DNA from: Aporrectodea caliginosa
Lineage: Eukaryota > Annelida > Clitellata > Crassiclitellata > Lumbricidae
Assembly: GCA_020284085.1 (NCBI GenBank)
Contig: JACEVL010000051.1
Coordinates: 230,330 to 294,329, forward strand
Direction: 5' to 3'
DNA: 64,000 bases
Positions 27,514-40,583 of the stretch are shown here, one piece after another. Below the pieces are notes generated by a model. The model was not told the DNA's origin. It searched no databases and saw nothing but the letters and a program-made list of their open reading frames with translations. A program made the translations under genes and the position numbers. Within the stretch, counting starts at the first letter, position 1; every line of letters begins with the position of its first letter.

Positions 27514-30500
27514 TTACTCAGATTTATAGTCTGTACATGCCTCTTGATCCTTAGTTGACAGTTTCTTCTCGAGGTTCATGACAAGCATCTGTGAACGGAA
27601 GGCCAAGTTTTTGGTCTTCTCTATGACCTGTTGGTAGGGTGAGATACCCTGTGTTCCCATGACAACTCGGCCCTAAAATAATCATAATGCAAATTCAGTT
27701 AATATGAGGATGCAGTATCTAATGGTAGTTTGTCTTTTCTGTGTTATGTTTCCAAAAAATATGATAACATTTCTAACTAGAAGAACTGGTGGCTTTATCA
27801 CTGCCACATCTGTAACAGTGTATGGCTTAACATCAGTATCTAGTCAGTACTTCAAAATACTGGACGCAAATGAACTGTATATAATGACACAGAAAGTTAT
27901 GAATAACATTATTTAATGGATGAACTCTACTGAAGAAAGTTTAATTGGTAAAAGCTGAAATATTAACAGATTCATTCTCAACACATTCCAATCATCACAG
28001 CAATCCAAACATCAATATTGTCTTGGTCTTGTTTGTTCACAGTACCAAGGAAAAACCAAGGAATCTCAAATGAATTAAGACATGCTTATTTATTCAAGGA
28101 TTTTTAAAATCTATAACATTTTAAATGGAAGTAATGGTTAAGGCACGTGTCACTGTTCATCTCTTACCACAGTACTGATAACGTATAACATGTTACCCTT
28201 CTCAAATGTTAACGCTAGGTCTAGTTCTATAGTTTCAGATTTATAAACTATTAACGATTCTCTGTCTATTTTTGTACGTTTGTTAATGGCTGTAGTCAAA
28301 GAGGCATCTGGATAGGACCTCATACTGAAGTCATTTAAAAAAAATTTATATGAATGATCTGTTGGGTATGAAATAAAGCATTTTAGTCAAAACAATACAA
28401 TGGCAGTTGATTCATACTTATGCTGGCTGACCACTTATTACAATCACAAATCAGACAAAGTCAGTGTGTTAGTAGTTGTGCAATTGACAATATATGAATG
28501 CTTTGAAACTGTACAAAATGATGCAGTTTGGCATACTTCTAGGTCTATACACAGGTACACTTTCAGAAACTTGAGAAAACAGCTTAATCAGAATGGCAAA
28601 AATTTAGTTTAAAAAATAACAGAAGTTTTAACAGAAATTAACTTAGCAATTTTACCAGTGAAACCAAGCTAAAATTCAGTCAAAATTTCCCTAAAATGCA
28701 GCATCTTACTGTTAGAGGGTTATCTGAAAAATTAATGCTAATTTTTATGAGTATTTTTCTCTCAAACCGAACAGATGTATAAAAACAAATAAAAATAGAA
28801 CTTTCTACAGAGTCAAAACTTACCAGCTTGGAGTCAATTTTTGCATCTAGTCGAGCATTGCGGATGAGGTTAACAATCCACTTTTCTGCTTCTTCAGGGC
28901 TCATGTTCAATTTCTCAGCCAGCATGCTACAAACAAACCAATACCAAATTCACAGTCATCACTGCTGTCAGTTAATAACATTGGTTCAACTGAGTTATGT
29001 TGACAATTGCTGATACAACCACAAGCTACTGACACCAACTAAAAGCAACACAAGAGTTGCCTGATGTCACTGATGTAATCTAACCTAAAATATGTAAAAT
29101 ATGAAATCTTCTGTAGGTTACTTCTTTAGTAATGCACTGTAAAATGTTTACCTGCTGACAAAAAAGACGGTCCACCTAGTGGCACCTTTGTCCCTAAGGA
29201 TTTATTTATTTGTATCCCATTTGTATTCATGTGGAACCAGATTCGCGTGCTGACATGCACATTTCTTGGAAACAATTAAATGGCACATGGTTTGATAATG
29301 CACATGGTATCAATCAAAGGTTGTATAATGAATACACTATTATGTTTCTCCTACTCTGCCATTGCAAGTCATGGAATACCATGGAGCTCATAAAACATGA
29401 AGCTATCCATCCTTAATAAGTGGTGCCATGTCAACTTAGATAAGAACAATATAATAATATTGGGCAACACATCGCTACTTGAGTGTTGGCAAATCTGCCT
29501 TTGCCTTCATTGGTACCAGAGCTAGATCCAGTAATATGAAATGACTGATGAAGATGATGACAACAATCAACACTACTTTTACCTGATGCTGATGCACTGA
29601 TGAATGCGACAGAATGTCTCAAAGATGAACAGACGAGCATTCTCCATGAAGTCAGCATATAATCCAACGATGAAAAAGTCATTCAGTAGTAACTTAAAAA
29701 CCAAAAGACAAAACAGTACACAAGTTACCATATTTTCGGATTATAAGTCGCGTTTTTTTAACATGATAGTTATGGGTAGTCTTATATAAAGGTGCTGAAC
29801 TGATAAATGCATTTAATATCTAACTGTAGACCTATCAGAAAATATATTATCCATGGATCCTTTAAGCTACATCAGGTATGGAACCTAGTACTTATCATTG
29901 TAAAATCATAACAACCAGCAAAGATTTTAATCTCAAAATAACAACTACTATAAAAACCACAACTAACACCAAATGTTAAAATTTCATAAGTGCACAAAGT
30001 TTAATTTTAATTAAAGTAATTTTTATCAACTATTTCCTAATAATGGCCACATATTTAAGGCCGCCAATAGCACATACTTGTATGCGTTTGAGCTATCTGT
30101 GTATGGATGCACCGTATCTGCCCGCTAATGTGACCTATGCATTGATTTTACGAAACATTTGCCATTTTGTGTCACTGCACCTTATACAAAAGGGTGACAT
30201 ATAGTCCAGAAAAAACAGTGTACACATCCTGATATGCAGTTGCTAGACTCAGGGAAACCTGCTAAAAGAGATTTGTGCATTGGGTAGCCAGTCAGAGATA
30301 GTAGTTGTAAAGGATTATGATGCAAGGACTTCTATGTTGTTATCACCATAACATAAGGCAACAACTGCTGGCCAATGGATGACAAATAAATAAAGTGTTA
30401 CCAAATTAACAGTAAGAGTCCATTAATGGACAAATGCCATGTGCCAATAAAATGGGATTAGAAATATTAACAATAATACCACACTAACTTAATTTGACCC

Positions 30501-33500
30501 CCATTTGGACCATTGCGATAGCTAATTAATTAATGACTGCAATACTCCATTACTGTCCATCTTAAACAAATAAATCAGAGAGACAAGGCTTTACTCATGG
30601 CAGACGATGACAACTACCAGCATATCTTATATTATGAAGTGCACTCTTTAATACAGTTTTAGCGAGTGAATGACGTGGTGCATTCAAAAGCAGATAAAAA
30701 GCTTACCGTTTCACATTCACGTAGCTTCTGCTGTGCACCATCAAAATCAAAGTTGACATAGAGACACTCTAAGAATTCGATTATTGGATCTCTGTAGGTG
30801 TACGACTCCTGCAAAAATGTTCACAAAACATCAAGAACTTGCATAAAAGTACGGATCAAACTTTAATTATCAGAATTTGAATTATGTTAATTTCTAATTC
30901 TGTAGTTAACAAATTCTAGTCATTAATTGAATTTTTTACATTGGGCAGTTATTAACAACCCAACTTCACCTTTTATACACAATGCTGCCAAAACAACTGG
31001 CATACAACTGAATTTGAAACAGGCAAGAGTCACCAGAAACAGTCATGAAAGGTTGGGATAATAAATCAGAAATAAAAACTGTAGACCTGCCTTTGTAAAG
31101 CAAACAAGAGTCAAGCAATCGGAATTCTAATCAAATCTAATAACTTCCATGGCACCATTATCATATTGCACAAGTCATGGTTGCTTCAATTGAGACCATA
31201 GTCAAAGTCATAGTCGATTAGAGAAGCTAGGTTGAAAGAATTGCATGCTAATGGGTTGTTGAGGAACTCCTTCAGTGCCATAAAACTTGTATGCTTTATA
31301 CTTGAAACACCATATCATTTTACTTTTCAAGAGGCAAACATTAGATGCATAAAATAATTCCTTTCTAGATAGAGCACAGCAACAACATATCATTATCAGA
31401 GTATTTGTGGCATAAATCAAAGTTGTGACATTAAAAAACTTTGACTATAAAACTATTGGTACAAGTAAAATGCAAAACCAATTTTGAGGGCCTTCAACGT
31501 AAACATTGAACGCAAACTACCCTGCCGACATAAGTATGTATAGAAACACTTAAAATGGCACTTTTTTGACTCACAAATGTACTGCACACATGGCTATCCA
31601 AAGAAGTGAGTTTTAGGGTATGCAGAAAATGAAGTCAAATGAAACAGTATGTAGTTGCACTGAAAGACTGCTCCAGAAGCATGGTCAAATGTTGAGAAAG
31701 CATGATGAGCTTGGGTTGCACCTGCATACCCCATAGGCAGAAAGTACAACCATCAACCCAGCTGGCTCAAATTTAAACTTCCTGATGGATGCTAGTGCAG
31801 TGCCAACAATAAGATTCTGGATGTAAATCACTTCACAACAGAAGAGCAGTGCGAACACTTCGGCTTGTTTGACATGACTCGGCCGTGTACTTGACAACAG
31901 ACAATTTTTCGTGCCTCAGATTCGCCAACTGCGTGACTTTGCATTCATTAAAAATGCTGTAATACAATAATAATGCAATTATAACAGACTGGAGCTGGTG
32001 CAAAAAAACTTTGGCAAGTAATGAATTGCAGTAATCCATGTGTGATACATGACCCTTGCATTTTTTTACAAATGCACCAAACATAAAAAACACACAAATA
32101 AACTAATCAACAACTAAGGTCACCTGCTGAATCACTCGGATGAGGTCTTTCAAAACTTGCTGACCGTGGCCTGGTCGCTTTTTCCGATTGATTATGACAG
32201 CTGCTGTTAAATAGCGTAGAATATGTGGACACATGGTCTGAATAGCATTTAAGTACCTGGTAATCAAAACAAATGACACAAATTTGTTACAGTCTGTTTA
32301 ATGAGCAGTTAATTAAGAAAATACCCCTTTCCCTTGGGGGAAATAAGAAATTATGAAGGAATATCTTGTTCATTAAGATAGGCAATTTGGCACTGGAGAT
32401 ATGCAGTTAAGTTAAGTGGGATTACTGTGCTAGTATTCTGTATTCTGTCACAGTGGCTGTTGATTTGTCTATCAAGTCATTTGTTTGATAAATTGGTCAT
32501 CAGCAGAATTTGCTAGATAATTTGAGCATGTGTCAGATTTCTAGTGTAACGGAGTCTGCACGTGCGGTGTTTTCTAAATTCATCCAGGGATTTTGTGTGG
32601 TTTTGAATACTTTCACTGCAGGATATCAAACTAACCACCATCAGACTAGTCACTAGTCCAGTATGTAGACAGCTGAAGAGTATGTATGTAACAAGTAAAA
32701 GATGGAAAGGCCTTCAGCTTTTTGAGTGGCATCAACTGTTAGTCACATATATAAGTCAGATATTGAGAAATACCAGTCTATACCTAGCTGGCAGACTTGT
32801 TAAGCCATGCACACATAATGCACGGTTTCGACAGCACACCTCCCATTGGCTGTATGTTAACAGTGTTCCAATGTACTTGATGACACATGCTTCATGAACT
32901 TTAACATGCTGCCCTTTTCAACGCAGTGAGTGAATCTGCTGGTTGGGCTCTAAGCACGAGGGGCCTGCCATCGTGACTCTTCTAGCTATCTGAGCACTCT
33001 TTGCTGACTGATGTTCCTCGTGACTTTTAAGATCATTTAGGCTAGTATAGAGTGTTGCTAAACAAATTTCTCATTACAATTAAATAAACTAATACAACAT
33101 ATTTTAGTGGAAGACTAACATTTCAGAAAGATGGTCCAGTGACAAGAAATCCTACTCAAAAATTGTTACACTTGTAATTGTAAGTTTCAAATAATAAATT
33201 ATGCCGCCCAATGTAATTTTTTTTTAAAACCTTTAGCAGATCTCTAAGCTTTTCCAAGACAGATAGAAAATGACATACTGCGGCTGGTATAGGTAAGTGT
33301 CAATGACAATGTCACGACCTTTGTTGTGGTTAAAATAGACAAAAAGGCCCCAGTGGATCAGCCAAGTTCTCTGTTGGAGCAAAACCAGTGGGTTCGACAT
33401 TTGCTGTAAGGCAAAGACACAAATAGCAAACTGTAAGCATCTTTGACGGTTTACAATAACTTCTAACAATATTTGTCCATTGTCTGGAACTTGGCAAGTC

Positions 33501-36500
33501 AAGATAGCAAGATATATCCATGGGAGATCACAGGAAACACGCAACAGAGGACAACGACACCACCTATTGGAGATCACATGACACATCCATGAAGAAGGGA
33601 ATATATTCTAATGTTATAAAGCAAGTGATATCCTGAAGGGGCACTATATCAAGTTTCATTGATTGATACTATAAAGAATAAATTTTTTAGCAATGTGAAA
33701 TAATTATTTGCTCAAAATACTGATAAAATATCTGGTTGAATACAATCACATTGTTAAATTTAAACCATGAAAACCATGCCCGTTAACAATATCAATATCA
33801 GTATTTGTTGTGCACACGCTCTCATCCGAGGGTCTAAGCTGGTGACTTTGGTTGGTGTTTGAAAGGGCTATCAAATGTCCAGATTTACCAGGCGCATGTA
33901 AAAACATGCATTGACTTATACATGGGTCATAGACTTTTCTCCTATCCAAAAGTAATAAATTTAGGGGTGGACTTATGTGCGACGTCGACTATAGGCAAGT
34001 ATATAAGTTAGCTAAGAAATTAACAAACTTCTCAAGAAGATATTATGTTGCCCTACGTTTGAGTCAAGGATCTCACGAAGTCTGTGGAGGTCATCAATCG
34101 CATTGTCCCAATTCTGCATCAGAATTTCTGACGCCAATTTTCCCCAAAGGGCACTCATGTAGTTCCGATCTGTTGTGGGCATCTTATTAAATAACAAAAG
34201 CAACATTGTAGAGCTCAGTCAGCATCACATAAACAATGCAGCAGAAAAATATTACAATAAACAGCGGTGAAATATCACACTTGTAATTAAGACATAACAA
34301 AAGAATTTTTTTTTATTTTACCAGAAGTGAGCTTTAGAGGCAAATTCCCAACACATTTATAGAACACATTTTAATCTCAGAAGCATAATAAAGTCCTCTT
34401 AAACTTGTTAGTGTTATCTTGTTTACTTTTGTAAACATGGCAACAATTTTAAAAAACGATTTAATTAAATTCCTAAAGTTGAGAAGTTTCTACTCATAAT
34501 TTTTATTATTATTAATTAGTTTCTATAGCACCAGTGTCGATTGCACAAGGGTTAAACAATAGCAAACGGAAGTAATTTGATTTAATGGAAGCTATTACTT
34601 CATATGAAATCACATGGCACAACACTTTGACCATGAAGCAGATTAAGAAAAGAAAGAACAAAGAACCTATAACTAACACTAAAGCACAATTTCTAACATT
34701 GGTAATGAACCGTATCTTTCACCGCAGAGGGACACAAGAGGCAATCTAACTCAGCATAAACAGATTAGCCAGCACATGCAGGTTGCTCCCTCTCCATTTT
34801 CCACCTCACAATGGAATATGCTCCAAGTCAAGCCCAAACTATATTCCAAGAAGCAATAGAACACGCCCAATATCTAGATTTCTCAAAACAAAACTAGAAC
34901 ATGTCATACCCTAGCAATAACCAGAATGGATATGAGTAATCCTGTATTTTTAGCACTTTAGTGATCTAAGCATTTCAGCACCAATCCCTATCAACTCACC
35001 AGAGATCGTACAAAGTAGAGATACTCTGCTGCACCACTGTAGTTGCCACACTCATACTGGAACTTTGCAAACCTCACAAGCGTGTCCAACATCTCCAGTT
35101 TCAGCTACAAATAAAGCACAATCAGCACATTCTTACTATGACAGGGTCTACACAGTCATAAATCAAATGTTTTTTCAAGATATATACAAAAGTTATTAAG
35201 CAAGTCTACAAACAGCCATAATTCTGAAGAGCCCCAGATACTACAGTTTGATGACACATATTACAATAGTAACAAGGCCGTGGCTCATCTAACACTAGTG
35301 TACAACACTGTTGCCTAAATTTTAATATTCATTCCATTAAGCTTTTGTTTTCCAAAATACCTTTAATATCTTCACATCTTCCCATGTGAAAAATTTCCCT
35401 ATAACTCTAACTTGTTAAAGTATCAAAATTTCAGTTCACAATAAACACGTCACAGAGTCTAACCTGTCCAGGAAACTCTTTATGGACATGGGCCCACCAA
35501 TGACGATTCTTGTTTGCTTGCTGGTGAATGTTTTGCTCTTAAAGGCTTCATCATTTAGACGCGCATAGGTGGCACTTTTGCTGGGTACTTAGGAGGTGCT
35601 ATATCAAGTGTGTGGATAACTAACAAGCCAACTAAGAATACTTACACCTCTGTTTTTGGACAAGTAATCAAACAGCTGACGTCCATCCCTAACAAAACAA
35701 AAACAAATGTTGGTAAACATATCAAAATTTTAGCAGACTGACAATGAAATCACTTGTTTTACAAATCAAGTTTTGAATAATGCTAACCTGGTGTTGTATT
35801 AACAAATAGAAATATAGCAGATGTAGATGAAACTGTATATATGCATGTGTAGTCTTCATGTGTAGTTAAATTCCTAGCCAACATGGCACAAATACAATAC
35901 ATATGCCTTTGAATAGCCATGACATAATTTTATCACCCTATTCTGTAAACTGTATTGGGTGCTAGCAGAATTTTGGGACCATTGTGCTGCTTTGAGCACC
36001 TTTAAAGTGCTTAGAAGGCACAAAATGACTGCCATGGTCCAAGTCTATATGTAGAGAATATGATCATGCAATTTGGAACGAAACTAAATAAAGTTAACAC
36101 CAAATAGGCCTACCTTGTATTTTGTATATTGTTAAATAAATCTTCAGCTTCAAAGATCTTAAAGACAGGTTCTGCCTCAGCCTGAAGTCGTTTCAACTCA
36201 TTTAGAACGTCAACGCGCTTATCTTTCAGACCTGCAATCATAAATCATCAAAGCATTTTAAACAGTCATGTGATTCTATTGAAATTTGGCCAGGAATCAG
36301 TTTTTTCCCTACCACAACAGTGACAGAACAGCAGTTTTGAGTGATTCAAAAATCTGTCTTAATTCGCAAGTTTTAAAACATGGTACTCTGATTGGAAGTG
36401 TACATGTATGTTATCAAAAGACTGTGGGTTAAAGTCTGCAGAACGATCTCTGTGTAATGAACCTGGACAAGTTTTTCACAAAATCTATTTGCCAAGCAAC

Positions 36501-39500
36501 ATCATATGACACCAAATATGCTGGGAATCACCAGCAAGTCCTGCACTGCAATGGCTCCATATCCAAGACCTTGGGATCTTCCACTGCCAGCAGGATAGAA
36601 GTACCTCCGCAATACTCTGAACAGGACATGGGATCTTTACTTTACTTAGTCAGGTTGTATACAATGCTCAAATTATTTTTGTATATTGCTCCTGTCAGCA
36701 CCACCTAAACAAAGCTCATCATTCCGAAAGCTTTGTTTAACCGTTAAATGACGAGCAGAATTTTTATCACTTAGGGCGGCCTGACAACGAGCGATTTTAC
36801 CGTATAACGACTGTAAATAAACAATTATGAACTTGTGATATCTCAGTCAGTTCTTAACCTACAGACATAATTTAAACATCATTCTTTAACATTTTATCTA
36901 CTCTCCCCATCCATACATCCAGAGTTAGAAAAAAATTTGGGGTATTCAAAGCTGCCTCAAAGTGAACACCTCCCATGTTTTACTTTTCTAGATTCAAGTC
37001 CATATAAAAAAATATTTTTAATGGCAACGTGTGTAAAGTGAACATAAAAAATGTGCAGAAATTAATGCTAGACAAACCACATAAAAAAATTTAGAAGATA
37101 TTTTCATAAATGACAGAGTTATAATTTTTTTAGTAATTAGACCATATGTAGTCATAAAAGTGAAGCCAAAATAAGGAAATATGTGAAATGTCAGCAATAT
37201 TATACTTATGATATCTTGATAAGTTTTTGATATAAAGATCAATCTTTAGCATTTTATCTCCTCTTCCCATAACATGCCCAAAGTTATGACTGAGACAGCA
37301 AAATCTTTCACATGTTCAGCCAGATTATCTCACCCATCACCCAATATTTCCATCCCACTTTCAACACCTTGTGCCTAGTTGTCAGATTCGTCGAAAATGT
37401 CATCATTCAATCTAATTCTCCAAGAAAATGGTGAACTTATTCACAAATCTATTCGTTCGCATGTGTTGCTGTCATGGGTCATTTAAATATGCGTAGATTT
37501 AAATGTCCGTTTTGATTGGTTGAATGACGCAATTAGGTTCCCATTCTAAAAATATCTTCCACTTATTTCTATGCTTAATTATATTGTCTTGGCCTAAGTG
37601 ATGTAAAACTTCAGAAATATAATGCTTTTGACAGGTAAACAGACATCATTATAATAATACACGCATAGTGTAGTTCAATGCATGCTCGTCGTCACCCCGT
37701 AGTACACTCTATACAACTGGGGCGCGGTGGTGTAGGGGTATGTTCGGTGCCTTGCATCCGGAGGGTTGCGGGTTCGAATCCACCTCAAAGCCGCCGTGTA
37801 GGGACCCTGGGCAAGTCCTTCACTCACAATTGCTCATGCGCTTCGGCGTGAAACTCCGATTCAGCGTCCGCGCAGTAGTCGGGAGCGCCTCTGAATAGGA
37901 ATCTGGAAGGGGCGCTATAACAAGTGTTCAAATACAATACAATACACTCTAGTGCACACTTGTTATTTAAGGATTAAGTGTTGTTGCTTAAACACTCAAG
38001 TTATTCAGCAATAAATCATCATATAAACATATAATACATATACCTGAAAGACATAAAACTTACTCTGTGGAACTTCTTTGTCAGGGTAGAGTGTTCTGTG
38101 AACATCCATGACGAAGTCGACCATGTTGGTGTTACTCAACAGGTCTAACTTCCCTTTCAGCATCTCGCGCTCATCATAGATCTAAATCAAAAGTAAATCT
38201 GCTATACGCACAGTGCCACAAACGTATAAAAAAACTGTTTAACCCAATCCGGAGGAATGGGTTAAACAATGATTGATGCAAAACAGCTTTGACTTATTCA
38301 GTGACCAACACTGAATAAGTCAAATTGCTGTTGCCATAGGCATCAGTATTTTCCTGATGCAAATAGCTTTAATCCTCCTAACCATGACACAACAAATAAT
38401 AAGTCAAATTGCTGTTGCAATATGGATCAGTATGTATGCATGTATGAGCACTTGTTATAGCGCCCCTTCAAGATTTCTACTCAGAGGCGCTCCCGACTAC
38501 AGCGAACACTGAATCGGAGTTTCACGCCGAAGCGCATGAGCAACTGCGAGTGAAGGACTTGCCCAGGGTCCCTACGCGGCGGCTTAAGGTGGATTCGAAC
38601 CCGCAACTCTCCGGCTGCAAGGCACCGAACATACCCCTACACCATCGCGCCCCACGTATGTTCTGTGGATGTGTATGAACTTACTAGTAAAGAAATTGGG
38701 GCGCGTAGCGAATTGTCAAAAGGGCATTACCACCGGATCGCCAAAACTGTTTTGTAAAGAAAGACTGCAACACCGAAAATGTTGTTCATAGCGAATTGCT
38801 GAATCCCCGTATCCAGAATCGCCGAATGAGTATTAGGCTTACCACTGGATCGCTGAAACTGTTTTGTAAAGAAAAATTGCATACCAAACACTTGGTAGAA
38901 AACTGCTTTGGTGAATCAGTTTATTTTGCATTCTATTCACTGTCTGTGATTCAGGATTCGGGTCGTTAACAATTTTTTGGATATCGAATGCCTGGTAGAA
39001 AACTGCTTTAGGTGATTCAGCAGGTCAACCCGAATCCGTGAAACCTGAATCCCCGAAAACGCTGAAAATAGACAAAAGCCTGATTTCCCGAAAAGTTTTC
39101 GAGAAAGTGGCCGAGCTATTCAAATTTAAATTGTAAACATGACAAAGACCTAGCGTGGCCTTGATGTATATCGATAAACTGCCTATTCAAATGTCAATTT
39201 GTTAATTATGTTCATTCGGGTCGGACTTGGAAAATCAATTTCGGGGATTCAGCCGAAAATCGTTTTGGGGATTCGGGTTTCGGCCCGCACCCAATTCAGC
39301 TTATCTCGCAGTTTAATCGCTTTCGGCGATGCGGGTAACCCCGCTGGTTGTTGGTCAAAAACTTCTACCGGAAACCATTTCAGACTCTTTCGCTCTACCC
39401 CATTGAAGAGACTGAATCCTTCACTGACGCAATAAATTTGGGTCACTCAAACGATATGGGTAATGGTGTAATTACACTGGGATGCTGAAACGATAAATAT

Positions 39501-40579
39501 TGCATCGTTAATCTTAGTAGTAGTAAGTGCATATAAGGTCTACCCATATCGCCGACAGCGATTAAACTGCACAACACCGAATCGCCGAAAGCAGTTTTCT
39601 ACCAAGCATTCGATATGCCGAAAACTAGGCAAGCATTTAGTATCGGGGTGCGTAAGTTTACGGGCGTCGGACGGCATCTTTTGGAATGCTGCGCGGAAGG
39701 TACGATGTTTTCTAAAGACGACACTAACCCTAACCCTGACGACGCGTAACCTCACCCTAACCGACTCTCACGACGCCTAAAACTACGGGAGAAAATACAC
39801 GCACCCCGATACTAAATGCTTGCCGAAAACTAGTGCCGACTCGAATCGCCGAAAGTGAACAGAATGCAAAATAACCCAAATTGCCGAAAGCAGTCTTCTA
39901 CTAAGCGCTCAGATTTTCTGTACAAAATAGTTTTGGCGATCCGGCGGGGGTCAGCCCGAATCCCCGAAAACGCTGAAAATAGACAAAAGCCCGATTTCCC
40001 GAAAACAGTTTTCTAGAAAGCGGCCGAGCTATTCAAAGTTAAATTGTAAATATGACATAGATCTAGCGTGGCCTTGATGTACACGATATACTGCCTATTC
40101 AAATATGTATTTGTTGATGATATTCATTCGGGTCGGACTTAGAAAATCAATTTCGGGGATCCGGCCGAAATACCTTTCGGGGATTCGGGTTTCGGGGATT
40201 CGGCCCGCACCCATCCGGCGGTAGGCCTAATACTCGTTCGGCGATTCGAGATTCGAATCGCTACGAGCAGCATTTTCGGTGATACGGTATTTCTTTACAA
40301 ACAGTTTTGGTGATCCGGCAGAAAAGCCCTTCAGCGATTCGCTAGGCGCCCGTGCATATGGTGGATGACGAGCACATGCGCCAGTATTCTTTCCATGCGG
40401 CGTCGGTCAAATGTCTTTGCTTCAACAAATAGATCTATATATCCATATATTTATAGTAGTGAAAATTCTGCGCTGTTCCGCCGTGATACCTGTTTGACAG
40501 AAAGAAATTCAAGGAGAGGAAAGACGAGATGCCGGTCTAAATAAGGACTCATGCGACAAGTCAGATCGTACGTCGCCAT
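27514..40579 (-). CDS. EIF3E: Eukaryotic translation initiation factor 3 subunit E (INT6)
   Basis: A PCI-domain subunit of eIF3, which recruits mRNA to the 40S ribosome. Exons in transcript order: 40490-40579, 38064-38181, 36114-36231, 35648-35688, 35464-35477 (proposed microexon), 35000-35104, 34057-34182, 33279-33403, 32124-32256, 30707-30808, 29583-29692, 28824-28926, 27514-27672. The total is about 447 residues against 445 in human from memory, and all phases close. Diagnostic stretches: [87 protein letters not shown], and the PCI winged-helix part [20 protein letters not shown]. The C-terminus ([12 protein letters not shown]) differs from the vertebrate tail. The gene is divergent from the DOT1L-like gene and convergent with Ena/VASP. 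Confidence 0.96.
29729..30222. mobile_element. MITE next to EIF3E exon 11
   Basis: CATATTTTCGGATTATAAGTCGC at the left is partly matched, inverted, by ACATATAGTCCAGAAAAAACAG at the right. It is a non-coding element of about 490 bp. It starts about 35 bp upstream (in transcript sense) of an EIF3E splice acceptor, so it nearly touches the polypyrimidine tract. Confidence 0.45.
31855..32090 (-). mobile_element. Decayed LINE fragment
   Basis: The minus-strand frame contains [20 protein letters not shown], comparable to 'SRLDYCNxxLAGLPxxxxxxLQxV' in the RT thumb of CR1/L2 elements. Other motifs are lost. Confidence 0.5.
35464..35477 (-). CDS. EIF3E: Proposed 14-nt microexon of EIF3E
   Basis: The exon at 35648-35688 ends with one codon base and the exon at 35000-35104 starts in phase 0. 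A piece of length 2 mod 3 must therefore lie between them. The only good candidate has AG before and GTTAGA after, and adds EFPGQ. This gives [17 protein letters not shown], where human has about four fewer residues. A longer version starting further upstream is also open, so the left boundary is uncertain. Confidence 0.5.
36740..37560. repeat. Dispersed repeat, copy 1
   Basis: This AT-rich block shares many words in the same order with 48610-49860, such as AACATTTTATCT(A/C)CTC, CCATCCATACATCCA, ATGTGCAGAAATT and CATTTTGATTGGT. It is too diverged to set exact ends and has no ORF. It lies in EIF3E intron 2. Confidence 0.55.
37715..37945 (+). mobile_element. tRNA-derived SINE, family A, full copy
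   Basis: Head: GGCGCGGTGGTGTAGGGGTA (box A region) and GCGGGTTCGAATCCACC (box B). Body: GGGACCCTGGGCAAGTCCTTCACTC. End: GGAAGGGGCGCTATAACAAGTG with an AATAC tail. Its 3' end resembles the GGCGCTATA ends of the LINEs here, which suggests LINE-driven mobilisation. Confidence 0.85.
38430..38655 (-). mobile_element. tRNA-derived SINE, family A
   Basis: It is the inverse of the copy at 37715-37945, only about 500 bp away, with exon 2 of EIF3E between them. The pair could form a long stem around that exon. Confidence 0.85.
38698..40351. mobile_element. 1.65-kb fold-back element in EIF3E intron 1
   Basis: Imperfect inverted termini (GGGCGCGTAGCGAATT at the left, AGCGATTCGCTAGGCGCCC at the right) continue inward for about 150 bp, sharing CCAAAACTGTTTTGTAAAG and ATCGCCGAA(T/C)GAGTATTAGG. 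Inside are two direct copies of a 270-bp block (about 39023-39293 and 39949-40213), full of GATTCGG/CCGAAAT words. The MITE at 39628-39824 is nested between them. No transposase and no clear target duplication were seen. Confidence 0.75.
39628..39824. mobile_element. MITE, GGCAAGC family, best copy
   Basis: Perfect 26-bp inverted termini (starting GGCAAGCATTTAGTATCG) are flanked by exact 8-bp duplications GAAAACTA (39620-39627, 39825-39832). The interior contains ACTAACCCTAACCCTGACG, telomere-like. Perfect ends and duplication suggest the most recent insertion of the three copies. Confidence 0.88.
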
Positions 40580-40583
40580 CTTG
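40572..40583 (-). promoter_or_regulatory. TISU-like start context of EIF3E
   Basis: On the minus strand the start codon lies in CAAGATGGCGAC. This matches the TISU consensus (SAASATGGCGGC) except for one base near its end. TISU drives scanning-free initiation on very short leaders and is common in housekeeping translation genes. Confidence 0.6.

Noticed and set aside
33275..33278. Donor TAT|GTCATT for EIF3E exon 8
   Set aside because: The donor CA|GTATGT four bases earlier in the transcript matches consensus better and gives the phase needed by the next exon.
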